From positions 27,884,713 through 27,948,712 of the forward strand of contig NC_092574.1 of assembly GCF_037975245.1 (NCBI RefSeq): DNA of 64,000 nucleotides, written 5' to 3'. Positions 1-13,300 of this stretch are shown here, one piece after another. The stretch comes from Apostichopus japonicus (Eukaryota > Echinodermata > Holothuroidea > Aspidochirotida > Stichopodidae). The position numbers were made by a program, and so were the translations under genes. Each line of letters starts with the position of its first letter. Position 1 is the stretch's first letter. The notes under the pieces were generated by a model that saw only the letters and a list, made by a program, of their open reading frames with translations, was not told the origin of the DNA and did not search any database.

Positions 1-21
1 TATGATTTTTATTCTTTACTT

Positions 22-1015
22 ATTCAAATAGACTGTTTGTATGGAGTTAGGGTTAAACCATGGTAACTTTTCAAACAGACTGTGTGTACGGACTTAGGGT
101 TAAATCATGGTAACTTTTCAAACAGCACTGTGTGTATAGAGTTAGGGTTAAATCATGATAACTTTTCAAACAGCACTGTGTGTATAGAGTTAGGGTTAAA
201 TCATGATAACTTTTCAAACAGCACTGTGTGTATAGAGTTATGGTTAAATCATGGTAACTTTTCAAACAGCACTGTGTGTTTGGAGTTAGGGTTAAACCAT
301 GGTAACTTTTCAAACAGACTGTGTGTACGGACTTAGGGTTAAATCATGGTAACTTTTCAAACAGCACTGTGTGTATAGAGTTAGGGTTAAATCATGGTAA
401 CTTTTCAAACAGCACTGTGTGTATAGAGTTAGGGTTAAACCATGGTAACTTTTCAAACAGACTGCGTGTATGGAGTTATGGTTAAATCATGGTAACTTTT
501 CAAACAGCACTGTGTGTGTGGAGTTAGGGTTAAACCATGGTAACTTTTCAAACAGACTGTGTGTATAGAGTTAGGGTTAAATCATGGTAACTTTTCAAAC
601 AGCACTGTGTGTATAGAGTTAGGGTTAAATCATGATAACTTTTCAAACGGACTGTGTGTATGGAGTTAGGGTGTAATCATGGTGTAAGAATATACATACA
701 TGGTGTATGAATGTAAGAGACTGACTTCGGTCAGCTTGCGGCTTTGATAAGCCAATGAGGCTTCTTCGCGAGTTCCTGCTTGCAGGAGGATCTAATATAC
801 ATACATATACATGGTAACTTTTCAAAAAGCACTGTGTGTATAGAGTTAGGGTTAAATCATGGTAACTATTCAAACAGATTGTGTGTATAGAGTTAGGGTT
901 AAACCATGGTACCTTTTCCAACAGACTGGTGTGTATGGAGTTCGGGTTAAACCATGGTAACTTTTCCAACAGACTGTGTGTATGGAGTAAGGGTTAAATC
1001 ATGGCAACTTTTCAA
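22..1015. repeat. 48-bp minisatellite array
   Basis: About twenty head-to-tail units of 46-48 bp. Each unit holds GTTAGGGTTAAA, a start-like CATGGTAA and CTTTTCAAACAG, with one variant lacking two bases (CAGACTG instead of CAGCACTG). The unit is a multiple of three, so long open frames run on both strands; these are a by-product of the repeat. A foreign piece of about 100 bp breaks the array near 690-800. The TTAGGGTTA core resembles telomeric sequence, but a link is only speculation. Confidence 0.95.
700..800. repeat. Hairpin-rich dispersed repeat inside the 48-bp array
   Basis: A non-array segment with four compact stem-loops in a row: CTGACTTCGGTCAG (721-734), GGCTTTGATAAGCC (740-753), GCCAATGAGGC (751-761) and TCCTGCTTGCAGGA (774-787). 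The last hairpin and its flanks recur in reverse orientation at 28014-28040, so this is a dispersed element, probably a SINE or MITE fragment. The family is not identified. Confidence 0.7.
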
Positions 1016-1904
1016 GGAAAATATTGATTGTTGAATAAAATGTCATCAACTGTGGCTGGCACAATCAGATTTAGTAATGTAATTTCCAAGTACTTATTTT
1101 CAAAAATATTTGCAATAAAGTTTGATTTAAACCACATATCCATATATCTAGCTAAAGGAACAAGTTGAAACTTGTTTTGCAGATTAAGGTCGATTCATAG
1201 CCCAGGAGGTGGTGGTGAAACAGGAAGCTAACAATGACTGAGGAAGTTGAAAGGAAACTAATCTGATTAAGTATATCAGGTATCTGGAAATCCTATCCAC
1301 CAAGTTTCACACCATTCACCCATCAATAGCTTCCTGCTAAGTTGGAATTGCACCATGGTACCTAACTGGTAATTCCCCTAAGAAAGTTTCAACAAGAAAT
1401 GGCACTGATTTCAAAATAGCCTGGGACAGTAGCATCTTTGAAAGTAGTGTCTTCCATATTAAATAATGTTTATTTTGTGTTAGACCTTTGCCCATGATAA
1501 CATTTCAAGTCTTGGCATGTCTAGCAAATTTTGAACTTTGTCCTCAAACCAAAATATAGGCTCTTTATACTCAATGTGTGGCATAATAACACTGGGTTTG
1601 AATCTATCCCAGCTTCCCTCTTAAAGCAGCATTTTGCGTTCTTTTCTATGGTTTTTCACAACCTCACGGATTCCATGATGCCATAACGATATACATAACT
1701 AGCTTATCTATTCAAATCTTACTTCAAATGGTGGCATAAAAGTAAAAAAATTTACATCTTTCAACATTGTTTTTCCCAAAGATATTTTCTGTTGGGAACC
1801 AAATAAACCTTGCCCATAATATTAATATTTAAAAGCTATGAATGTCATTGACCAATACAAAATAAAACACCATGCTTGATTTGTGTAGATTGTCTATGGC
1901 AGTT

Positions 1905-1976
1905 TTACCAGGGAGCTGTTAGAGTACCAGGGAGCTGTTAGAGTACCAGGGAGCTGTTAGAGTACCAGGGAGCTGG
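1905..1976. repeat. 19-bp tandem repeat, ~4 units
   Basis: The unit AGAGTACCAGGGAGCTGTT is repeated perfectly. A related word, GGGAGCTGTTATATA, forms a hairpin with CAGCTCC at 18183-18208, so the word belongs to a dispersed family. Confidence 0.9.
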
Positions 1977-3702
1977 TTGTACCAAGTTACCAACTCAACA
2001 TTTTGAATCTATATTTAGCAACGGCTCATTACTAAACCTGCATCTCTGATTAGTTGAATTCAAACTAGTGGGTTGGGGGAACTGTATGCGATTAATATTA
2101 AATGTGTAATTTGTCGGAGGACACTTTTCTCATTATCTGCAAATGTCCTGAATTACTAGCAAATTAACGCTTTTGGCAGAGAAAACACTTGGCTAATATC
2201 TTAGTTTGCTGTTTTGTGATTGATATATGTAAAATACTTGATGGACTTGTCAAAAAAGTGGAAAACGGCGACAAAACGCAAAATGCTGCTTTAAGATATT
2301 TATATGGTTTTCAGAATGTGACATCTGCTAACCTCAAATGGCTTTGCAATTCACTTAAAACAACAAAATTCTTACATCCGCTACACATATGGGATCCATC
2401 TCTTTCAATTTTTGTGATATTCTTTTGACATGGTTTTCAGATACAGTCCATTACTAAACTCCAATGACCCAGTATTGTTAGAGGATTTTATAACTTAACT
2501 CCCAGGGACACAAAATCTAAACTATAGCACCAGCGATATTGTTGCTTGATTGACTTTTGCAAAGTGACCTGTGCCATCCTATCATTGTGTTCATACAACA
2601 TGAAAGAACTTCCATGTTGTCTGTGTGTGGGACTATCATTAAAGGATCTTCCAGTGGCAGACAATGGTAAAATTTGAAAATGTTACTTAAAACCCCTGCA
2701 CCCAAGTATCATGTCCCTAACTCAAGTTTGATTGAATGTACTGTTTTGACTGGCTAAACATTCCCTTATTCCTAGATGTGGATCACAGGTGGTCTGTGAT
2801 GTAATTGGGATTAGACAGTTCTTCAAAAGATTTACTTTTTATTTTAAGCTCCTTTTTTATTTGTCCTGTAAATGTGAGACATTCAGAATGTTAGCTTTGT
2901 CAATGGCCTCTGTATTTAGAATTTCAGGAAAAGTCAACTCTTTTGTACAAACAGTATTCTCCTCTGTGGATAAATGATTGAATATTTGAAAGAAAACCAA
3001 ATTTTCAGCTGAATTACCCATCGATGTTATCATTCACTCTGCTGTTGCGAGATATCTGCCATACAAAACACGATGAGAATGTGCTTTTGAGGTAAAGAGG
3101 CAGAGTAGTTTCAGAAAGTTTGCAAAGCAATTAGCTTCAGTCACTAAGGATACCCCATAAATGGAAGAGTGTTGCAGAAGAATCACAGCACAAGTTTAAG
3201 TGAAAACCTTCTATAAAAGACCACAAAATAAAATGGGCAGAATGTTCTGCATTTCATGGTTAACTATTTTGTTTTAGGAGGATAGGGTGTTAAGTAAAAC
3301 CTACCATATTTTTCTTTAAAGTTAACCCACTGTTCACACACCTTTTGGTAAATTGCCATAACAAGAGCCCAATGGGCACTGTGGTTCCTTAAGGAAAATA
3401 AATGTGTTGTATATGTCATCACCCAATATTGTCATTTTACCAACATCAGTGGATATAATATGACAGTCTCTTATAAATATAGTATCAACTTCACACATGG
3501 TCAGGAATCATATTGGTCACTCCAATAGTAAAGTAAATGTTAACACAAGAGCTGACCCTATGGCACCATTCAAAATTGGGTCCAGAAAAATGTTGGCTCA
3601 TAAAGATTTGGGCCCAAAAGTCCAAGCAAAATTTGGATCCCCAAATGGGCCTGACATGATTTTGGGCCCCAATGGGCCTAAAATATTTAAGCCCAAATGT
3701 AC

Positions 3703-3744
3703 CAGCTATTAACCAACAACTGTATTCCAAGTTTGGATACAATA
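3703..3744. repeat. Dispersed ~42-bp repeat, copy 1 (copy 2 at 4493-4538)
   Basis: Both copies read GTACCAGCTATTAACCAACA, followed by ACTGTAT, CAAGTTTGGATACAAT. Upstream of each is a looser block with repeated GGGCCCAAA words, so they are probably ends of two diverged copies of one interspersed element. Confidence 0.75.
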
Positions 3745-4294
3745 TTTTCTACAAAAATTTAAGGGACTCAATGAAATCAGTTAAAAATGCAGTATTTTAT
3801 CCTTGCATTTTCTCTATAGGCACTATTTTACATTGAATTCCAACATTCACAGACATATGCATAGTCTCTTACATTTTACCAGACATATATAAGGGAGTTG
3901 TATACCATAGCTTAGTATTTTATCTGTGTTCCTGTAGAGGTATTTTTAAGTGCATGTATTAGGAGGATATATGGAGGACTGCAGGACGCAAGTTTTTCTC
4001 AGTGGACGCAAACATTTTTAAGATGATGCATCACACGGACGCAAACTTTAAAAACCGAGTATCAACACAATATTACTAAGTACTGTATATTCCAATTCTT
4101 CCAGGTTTAAAGTATCATAATTTGGACAGCTCATGAATGAATTGTTCTATCATATACCCAAATACAAACACTCCTCATGTTCAAGGATGAACAGAAGCTG
4201 ATTATTATATGATATATGTTCTTGGTTTAAAAGAGGTCTAAGTAGTACACAGTATACTTCCCAGTATTACATGACAGATAACAAATATACTCAC

Positions 4295-4337
4295 CATATT
4301 CTTTAACCTCAAACTGGACTGATCGATTAGACTTCAG
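4295..4337 (-). CDS. TEP-like exon 6 (43 bp, linker into MG3)
   Basis: Acceptor TTTTCATAG (AG at 4339-4338) and donor GTGAGT (4294-4293). The 43 bp read LKSNRSVQFEVKEY plus one base, the family's 'F.VkEYVLP' junction; the next exon should start with the V of VLP. Phase 0 in, phase 1 out. A second AG six bases inside (after CTGAAG) would also keep frame, so the first two residues are less certain. Confidence 0.82.
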
Positions 4338-7300
4338 CTATGAAAAAAAATAAAGTATGATCGCAAATTCGGGCCCAAAAAATGTGTCTCAAAATGCCTT
4401 CGAGGTGGAAATATAATATTTGCCCACCCATCGCAAAAATTCCCCCAGAATTTGTTGCAACCAGATTGTCCCAAAATAATATTAAAGGCCTACATGTACC
4501 AGCTATTAACCAACAACTGTATATCAAGTTTGGATACAATCCCACTTAAGGTTGCGAGTTAATGCAATGTAACAATTGTTATGTTTGACCGCATAAACTC
4601 ATTACTATTCCTAAGGTCAGCACCAAATGATAGAGCACACCTTCTCTCTATAATACACCTACATAACAAGTACAACAAATATCCATCACGCCATTGTTGA
4701 GTATTCCCGGACACAAGCAAGTGTCACAGACGAGCACACACTCACATACGCTAACACATGCCAACCGGACTTCCAGTACCTACCCCTTTTCCATACTGTG
4801 CCACTACACTCCAATTGCCAAATAATGGCTCGTGTGGGAAGGAGAAGACACGGGTTTTGAAACCATTCCTTGCCCGGATGTCTGCAGATCTGTGCACAAT
4901 CACACCCTGAGGTGATAGAACATCTAATTGTACCTGAAATGCAATGAGTAAACATATGACTAAAAATGAGCACATTATTGAGTTGCAATTCTGGTTATTG
5001 TCAGGACACTTCCCAAAAGTGACATCAAGGAACTGCAAACAAATTAAGTCTAGATGACCACACACATCTTGTAATATTCCATTGACATGCACATTGTGGT
5101 CTTTTTCTTCTACAGATACAAGCTGTATACAAGTGGTTGGTTTTATTTACTGACTGGGGAGGGGTTGACAAAGATTGCATCTGTGTTATAGATTCTCTTT
5201 TAGGCTCTACCTGGATTTTATTCCAAATAACATTACCTGTATGTATGCTTAGATGATGTCACACAAGTAAACTCAAATTTAAATGTGTTGGCTCCCCTAT
5301 CTGTAGTTGTGTACAAGCATTGTTACCAATGGCTCCCCTATCTGTAGTTGTGTACTAGCATTGTTACCAATGGCTCCCCTATCTGTAGTTGTGTACTAGC
5401 ATTGTTACCAATGGTTCCCCTATCTGTAGTTTGTGTACTAGCATTGTTACCAATGGCTCCCCTTTCTGTAGTTTGTGTACTAGCATTGTTACCAATGGCT
5501 CCCTTATCAATAGTTTGTGTACTAGCATTGTTACCAATGGCTCCCCTATCTGTTGTTGTGTACTAGCATTGTTACCTATGGCTCCCCTATCTGTAGTTTG
5601 TGTACTAGCATTGTTACCAATGGCTCCCCTTTCTGTAGTTTGTGTACTAGCATTGTTACCAATGGCTCTCCTATCTGAAGTTGTGTACTAGCATTGTTAC
5701 CAATGGCTCCCCAATCTGTAGTTTGTGTACTAGCATTGTTACCAATGGCTCCCCTATCTGTAGTTGTGTACTAGCATTGTTACCAATGGCTCCCCTTTCT
5801 GTAGTTTGTGTACTAGCATTGTTACCAATGGCTCTCCTATCTGTAGTTGTGTACTAGCATTGTTACCAATGGTTCCCCAATCTGTAGTTTGTGTACTAGC
5901 ATTGTTACCAATGGCTCCCCTTTCTGTAGTTTGTGTACTAGCATTGTTACCAATGGCTCTCCTATCTGTAGTTGTGTACTAGCATTGTTACCAATGGCTC
6001 CCCTTTCTGTAGTTTGTGTACTAGCATTGTTACCAAAGGCTCCCCTATCCATAGTTGTGTACTAGCATTGTTACCAATGGCTCCCCTTTCTGTAGTTTGT
6101 GTACTAGCATTGTTACCAATGGCTCCTCTATCTGTAGTTGTGTACAAGCATTGTTACCAATGGCTCCCCTATCTGTAGTTTGTGTACTAGCATTGTTACC
6201 TATGGTTCCCCTATCTGTAGTTGTGTACTAGCATTGTTACCAAAGGCTCCCCTATCCATAGTTGTGTACTAGCATTGTTACCAATGGCTCCCCTATCTGT
6301 AGTTTGTGTACTAGCATTGTTACCTATGGTTCCCCTATCTGTAGTTGTGTACTAGCATTGTTACCAATGGCTCCCCTATCTGTAGTTGTGTACAAGCATT
6401 GTTACCAATGGCTCCCCTTTCTGTAGTTTGTGTACTAGCATTGTTACCAATGGCTCCCCTATCTGTAGTTGTGTACAAGCATTGTTACCAATGGCTCCCC
6501 TATCTGTAGTTGTGTACTAGCATTGTTACCAATGGCTCCCCTATATGTAGTTGTGTACAAGCATTGTTACCAATAGCTCCACTATCTGCAGTTGTGTACT
6601 AGCATTGTTACCAATGGCACCCCTATCTGTAGTTGTGTACAAGCATTGTTACCAATAGCTCCCCTATCTGTAGTTGTGTACTAGCATTGTTACCAATGGC
6701 TCCCATATCAATAGTTTGTGAACTAGCATTGTTACCAATGGCTCCCATATCAATAGTTTGTGAACTAGCATTGTTACCAATGGCTCCCCTATCTGCAGTT
6801 GTGTACTAGCATTGTTACCAATGGCTCCCCTATCTGTAGTTTGTGTACTAGCATTGTTACCAATGGCTCCCCTATCTGCAGTTGTGTACTAGCATTGTTA
6901 CCAATGGCTCTCCTATCTGTAGTTGTGTACTAGCATTGTTACCAATGGCTCCCATATCAATAGTTTGTGAACTAGCATTGTTACCAATGGCTCCCCTCCC
7001 CCCATCTGTTGTTGTGTACTAGTAGTGTGAGTTTGGCTAGCACTGACTGAATCATCAAACTGAAAACTTGACTAATTACTGTAAATCCCAACATTCAAAG
7101 CACTGTAGAAATATACATGTACATAGAGAGTATGTAAACTTGTACAATAGTACAAATGTTAGTTAGTAGTAACCACTGTTTGTTAAGGTACAACCATTAT
7201 GATACAGAGGGGTACAATTTTGTAGGCTTCTTCCCAGGCAACTTGCAACATGCCTGTCAATCACAATAGGATATCAATCAATATGTAGCATGGAAAAAGA

Positions 7301-10300
7301 GCAATAATACGGACCGATCTTCCCACTTATGATCACATGTTATTGGTAACTTTCAAGGTACTTTAGAAAGCTCACAAATGAAATATCCTATCATACAATG
7401 ACTACAAAAAAACTTGTACCAAGGTTTGGGGCCAAACAAAATGAATATTTTCATGGTTTGACTACCATTTCTGGCAACACCTTACTACCCTTTTTAAGCT
7501 TGAAATTATTACAGTGATAAAATGTTTGTGAAGAGAATGGTACAAAAGAAGGACTCACTGGTTCACTGGAAGGCCGTAGGTACTGATCCAAAACAAGTAG
7601 ACGTATGTTTACTGAAAATAAAATGTAACCAGAAAGCCAGTTGGCTTAGTGATTCCTTGCCATATATGTTGTACTGTATGAGAACATAACACAGTAATAA
7701 TACAAACAAGATTCTTATGTCACATGTTGACCATAACTGATCAGCAACATTCTTTCACAAATGCGGATTCAAACTTTACTTTTCAGTTAACATTCAAGGT
7801 TTTCAGACCTATAATAACTAAGAATGAACTAAGAAAGATGCACATTTTTAAATATCAGGTGCATGCTGACAAAATGGTAAAACTTTGACCTCTATCAACC
7901 ATAAAGGACCTTTGAACTTTACAGAAAAGTATGGATCTTGTACTCAAAAAGGTGGATCATATGTATCAAATATGACATTCATCCAACCCTGGCTATAAAG
8001 GCCCTTTCACACTAGGCACGACTAGATGCGATACAATAAACCAGAATGCAAAAATGCATTGTGGTTTCGATGATATAACAAGTTTTCTTCATGGATCTGA
8101 CGATATGTATAATGAGGGTGTATATGTTTACAATGTTCACAATTTGCCCTTTAATGACCCCAAATGACCTTTGACCTCCACCAAAATCAATAGGCTTCTT
8201 TAACTCATCGTGGTACTTCTACACACTTTATTTGAGACAAGCTTCCAGTATTGAGATATCGTGATTACAAGGATTTCACAATTTGACCCCTGGTGACCCC
8301 AAATAACCTTTGCCCTCCACCAAACACAGTAGGCCCATTTTACACAATGTGGTACTCCTACACACCAAATATGAGGTCTGCCCATGATTCCTTTCTTGAG
8401 ATATCGCGTTTACTAGGTTTGCACAATTTGACCCCTGGTGACCCCAAATGACCATTGACCTCCACCAAAAACAATAGACTTCTTGTACTCAATGTGGTAC
8501 TTCTATTCTCTAACTATTGAGTTGGTCTGACTTTCCCTTCTTGAGATATCATGTTTACAAGGTTTTCACAATTTGATCCCTGGTGACCCCAAATGACCTT
8601 TGACCTCCACCAAAAACAATAGGCTTCTTGTACTTAATGTTGTACTTTTAAAAATCAAATATGAAATTGGTCTGACTTTCCCTTCTTGAGATATCTTGTA
8701 TACAAGGTTTTCACAATTTGACCCCCGGTGACCCCAAATGACCTTTGACCTCCACCAAACCAATAGGCTACTTGTACTTAATGTTGTACTTTTATACATC
8801 AAATATGAAATTGGTATGACCTTCCCTTCTTGAGATATCGTGTTTACAAGGTTTGCACAATTTGACCCATGGTGACCCCAAATGACCTTTGATCTTGAGA
8901 TATCGTGTTTACAAGCTGGGTGTCACAAACCCACTCACATACACACTTGCACACATGTTTGTATTACATTCAGACCGAGGACCCCATTGTATATTCCATT
9001 GTTCAAATCCACGTACCCTTAGAACCTTAACAAAACCCCATACAAAAGAATTCTTCCGAGGACGTGGTGATTCTTTAGAAATCACAACCGAGGACCTGGA
9101 ATTCTTTTGTTCAAGTCCTCGGTCAGAATACAAAACAAACGCTCACATACACACACCAGCACGATAGCAAACGTTACTGGGCCTTCGGCATCGTAACCAG
9201 AAAGGAAAGATCTCTGCGAATACCACCAACTGGTAGAAAACTTTGTTTGGATAGAGGGCGAAATTGGTCAGGGACCGTTGAGTTCTGACATCAATCATAT
9301 CGGTAGTTTCTTTCCATGTCCATATTCCCCTTCAAAATCGACCTGTGAACATGCAAGCCTTCAACAAGTGCATGGGTGTATGCACACGTATTGGTTTGGC
9401 ATTGAGATTTCCAACTCAAACATAAGTTTACTCATCACTTTATTTCCTTCTACAGTAGGTATTTTGCTGCCCTACATCCCATATCTCGCGGTGATCCTGA
9501 ACAAACAACTTGAAACAAGATTACATTTTCTTCGAAGCAAGACATACCAGTAGTTGTTTGTAGCCTACACGTGATATTTGTGGTATACGTGGTATTCCCT
9601 TTTTACCCTGCTAATCATGTAATCTTACAGAGCTTGGTCACACGAAAAAAGTTCCTCGGCAACAAGTGATAAAAGTTGAAGTTTTTAACTCAACCTCAAT
9701 ATATCGCGTCACGCTTGTCACGCCTACTGTAGTGTGAAAGGGTCTCAGTATATTTCAACCTTTTGTTGTTGCATGACTTCGCACCTTGTGTGAAGGGGCT
9801 TAAAGGTTATCATGTTCACAATGTTTTCAGATGGAACTGCGTTGACCTCAAATGACCATTGACATATGCCAGTTTCAACAGGGTTTTTTCACTCACCAAG
9901 TGGACCAACATACCACATACGATCTGCAACCAAGGGCTTTTCTTAACGTGGTGTTCCCTTTGCTTGTGTAACTGCTTTTGTGGAGTTGTGACTTTCTGAA
10001 AGCCTTAGGCCTACTTTATGGCAGCGAGACTGAGACATACCCAAAGCTTTAATTAATGTTGTATCCATCAACTGGAAATTAACTAATAGCAAACACAATT
10101 ATTTGCAACAACAAATACCCGAGATATTGACATATTTTATTCACAAGGCATTTCAATTGAGGCAAGACCTGGATATCGTACGGCACAGTATATATACTGT
10201 ACATACCAACGAATCTTATGAAATATGACCAGATGCTGTAGTGTTCATCCCGAACATTTGTTATACATATATGTACAACCCTGAGGTAAGGTCATGAAAA

Positions 10301-13300
10301 GAGGTAAAAAAAGAATGCTAATTCTGTTATTCAATAACCCACAAACAAGCGCTCCCACCAGAATTGAACGGTGGATTCTAAAACTCCAGGACTATGCATT
10401 CTAAACAGTGTATGCTCCAGGAAAATCAAACCCTGCTGACTACATGTCACGCCACCCTCTTGTGTCTACAAAGCAATCCTCGATAGTGGAAAAGATGGCA
10501 GAAGAACACATCAACTTGATTGTGAATAATTCACTGCCCAGGACAACTCTAGTTGTGGACATTATCAAAGCAACTGAAAATGCCAAGGAACTGCAGAGAT
10601 GTATGTCTGCTCTACCTTCAAATAATTGGCATATTGCATTGAAACATGTGGAAGGTACCGAATATAAAAGTCAAATTAAAGCATTACACAAGGTGCGTAA
10701 TGAGTGAGTGTATTTCATGATAATTATGTTATTGCGCGGCAGTCGTATTATCATTCCTTCCTGCCTGCAGCAAAGCATCCTGGACAAAGCTCATGACGGG
10801 CACCAAGGAGAAGTTAAGACTAAGAAGCTCCTCCGTGAGAAAGTGTGGTTTCCAGGAATAGACAACATGATTGCTACGATTGGTTTAGTGGAACGATTTA
10901 TGAAAACCTTGAAAAGGTTTACCGCACTGCATATGCAGAAGGAAATTCATGGAAGCAGGAACTACATATATTTCTATGAAATTATAGAGCGACACCACGC
11001 ACCTCAACGGGAGCACCCCCCGCAACCCTTCTTTTTGGTAGAGCTTCTTTTTGGAAGAACAAGTGTACAAACCCCACCTAATGACAACGTCACTTGTGAA
11101 AACGTCAGAAGAGTGAAAGAAAGAATGAGAAAAGATGCCGACACATGCCAGAAAAAATCAACAGCCCGTTAAAATTGGAGACTCTGTGCTTGTCAGAGAA
11201 GAAGGATATGTGAGCAAGTGCAATACCCCTTATGAGATCAATCCTTATAAAGTAACTAGAGTCAAAGGGACCATGGTTACGGCATCGCATGAAAGTCATA
11301 ATGTTATTATGTTCATTAATGTAATGTTCATGTAATATGTTCATTACGCGTAACTGCTCCCCGTTCACACTCCTCAAAAAACACCATGCCTGTAAAAATC
11401 AGCCAAGTGACTCTGATACAAATGACGACATGTACCACGTCCCTGCTGGTCCTCCACCGTGCACCGCACAGCCGCAGAACAGATCTAGTATGCACCCACG
11501 TCGCAATCGCCAACCGCCGGCAAACTTGAAAGATTATGTCTAATCACCAACATGACATATTCTTTAGGTATCTTTGTTTACTTATTGTTCAAATTGTACT
11601 ATGTACAATGGTCTTATAAAAAAGTTGTTATTTACTGTGTACTCTAGGCATTTCCATTCAAAGAAAACAACAAATGCTGACACAATTAAATATCGCATAA
11701 TGTGAAATCAAAGTAAAACTTATTTTTTACATAGCCTACATATTTTACATAGCAGTTAATTTAGCCGTCATAGGTATCATATCTTAAAGTTTGGAGGGAT
11801 GTAGTGTTCATCCCGAACATTTGTTATACATATGTACGCGAGCCTGAGGTGAGGTCAAGAAAATAGACGATCAGAGGACAACAATCTGGCATCCTTTGAA
11901 TTTTATAGATGTTGAGGCAGTGTTTTAACCTTAATTTTCTTTTAATTGAAGAATTGCTACACAAATCTAACAACCATTTCTTTCTCTTCTATCTGCATGT
12001 TTATTGGAAGAGTGAAGTTAATAAAAGGTTCACTTTCTTATGAGAAGTACGAGGAAAGTCCATTAATTGTTATTGTTTCGTGTCACAGTACACTCCGCAC
12101 AATGACGTCACACGGTGACCTAGCTGTATGTTTATGAGCATTTAGGATATCACATTTTAGGTCAGTGAGAATCTGCCAACTATGACATCAAATTTCTCTA
12201 AATTACTGTCTCTAATTTCGACTAAATGCGTATTCCGTAGTACAACACTATAGACTTAGCTAACATGCATATATTCCCTAGTACAGTAATATAGGCTATA
12301 GATAACATGCCTATTCAGTAGTACAGTACTACATATGCAATAGCTAACATGCCTATATATTCCCTAGTACAGTAATATAGACTATATCGCTAACATGCCT
12401 ATTCCGTAGTACAGTAATATACACTATATCGCTAACATGCCTATTCCCTAGTACAGTAATATAGACTATATAGCTAACATGCCTATTCCCTAGTACAGTA
12501 ATATAGGCTATAGATAACATGCCTATTCAGTAGTACAGTACTACATATGCAATAGCTAACATGCCTATTCCGTAGTACAGTAATATACACTATATCGCTA
12601 ACATGCCTATTCCCTAGTACAGTAATATAGACTATATAGCTAACATGCCTATTCCCTAGTACAGTAATATAGGCTATAGATAACATGCCTATTCAGTAGT
12701 ACAGTACTACATATGCAATAGCTAACATGCCTATATATTCCCTAGTACAGTAATATAGACTATATCGCTAACATGCCTATTCCGTAGTACAGTAATATAC
12801 ACTATATCGCTAACATGCCTATTCCCTAGTACAGTAATATAGACTATATAGCTAACATGCCTATTCCCTAGTACAGTAATATAGGCAATAGCTAACATGC
12901 CTATTCCCTAGTACAGTAATATAGGCAATAGATAACATGCCTATTCCCTATAGTACAGTAATATAGGCTATAGATAACATGCCTATTCCGTAGTACAGTA
13001 CTACATATGCAATAGCTAACATGCCTATTCCCTAGCACAGTAATATAGACTATATCGCTAACATGCCTATTCCCTAGTACAGTAATATACACTATATAGC
13101 TAACATGCCTATTCCCTAGTACAGTAATATAGGCTATAGATAACATGCCTATTCCGTAGTACAGTACTACATATGCAATAGCTAACATGCCTATATTCCC
13201 TAGCACAGTACTATAGGCTATAGTTAACATGCCTTTTCCCTTAGTACGGTGCTACAGATTATAGCTTACATGCCTATTCTCTAGTACAGTACTAAAGGCT

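Larger units (their letters stand above)
1016..4294. other. Non-coding, probably intronic; minor repeats only
   Basis: No convincing exon is seen on either strand. The next exon of the minus-strand TEP gene (MG3) was looked for here and not found. Contents are a 19-bp unit repeated about four times (AGAGTACCAGGGAGCTGTT, 1905-1976) and a ~42-bp segment at 3703-3744 that recurs at 4493-4538. The open frames here show no domain and no splice-consistent context. Confidence 0.6.
7999..9801. mobile_element. Candidate TIR element enclosing the DR1 repeat array
   Basis: The left end reads AGGCCCTTTCACACTAGGCA (7999-8018). The right end, in reverse, reads AAGCCCCTTCACACAAGGTG (9800-9781). About 70% of the first 23 bases agree. 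TIRs of the type GGCCCTTTCACAC are common on non-autonomous DNA transposons. I could not see a clear target duplication, and no transposase is inside, so this is tentative. Confidence 0.4.

Noticed and set aside
82-336. Possible 16-residue repeat protein in the 48-bp array
   Set aside because: Frames are open on both strands because the unit is a multiple of three; there is no start context or flanking coding sequence.
4751-5092. Single 113-codon exon covering 5092-4751
   Set aside because: A clear acceptor at 4936-4934 and donor at 4783 limit the coding part to 4784-4933; the rest lacks family similarity.
5348-6178. Repeated open frames (CTSIVTNGSP units) in the 41/42-bp minisatellite
   Set aside because: The mix of 41- and 42-bp units breaks every frame after a few units; the array is intronic.
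5285-7025. CRISPR-like array of repeats
   Set aside because: Units are contiguous without unique spacers, and the DNA is animal nuclear.
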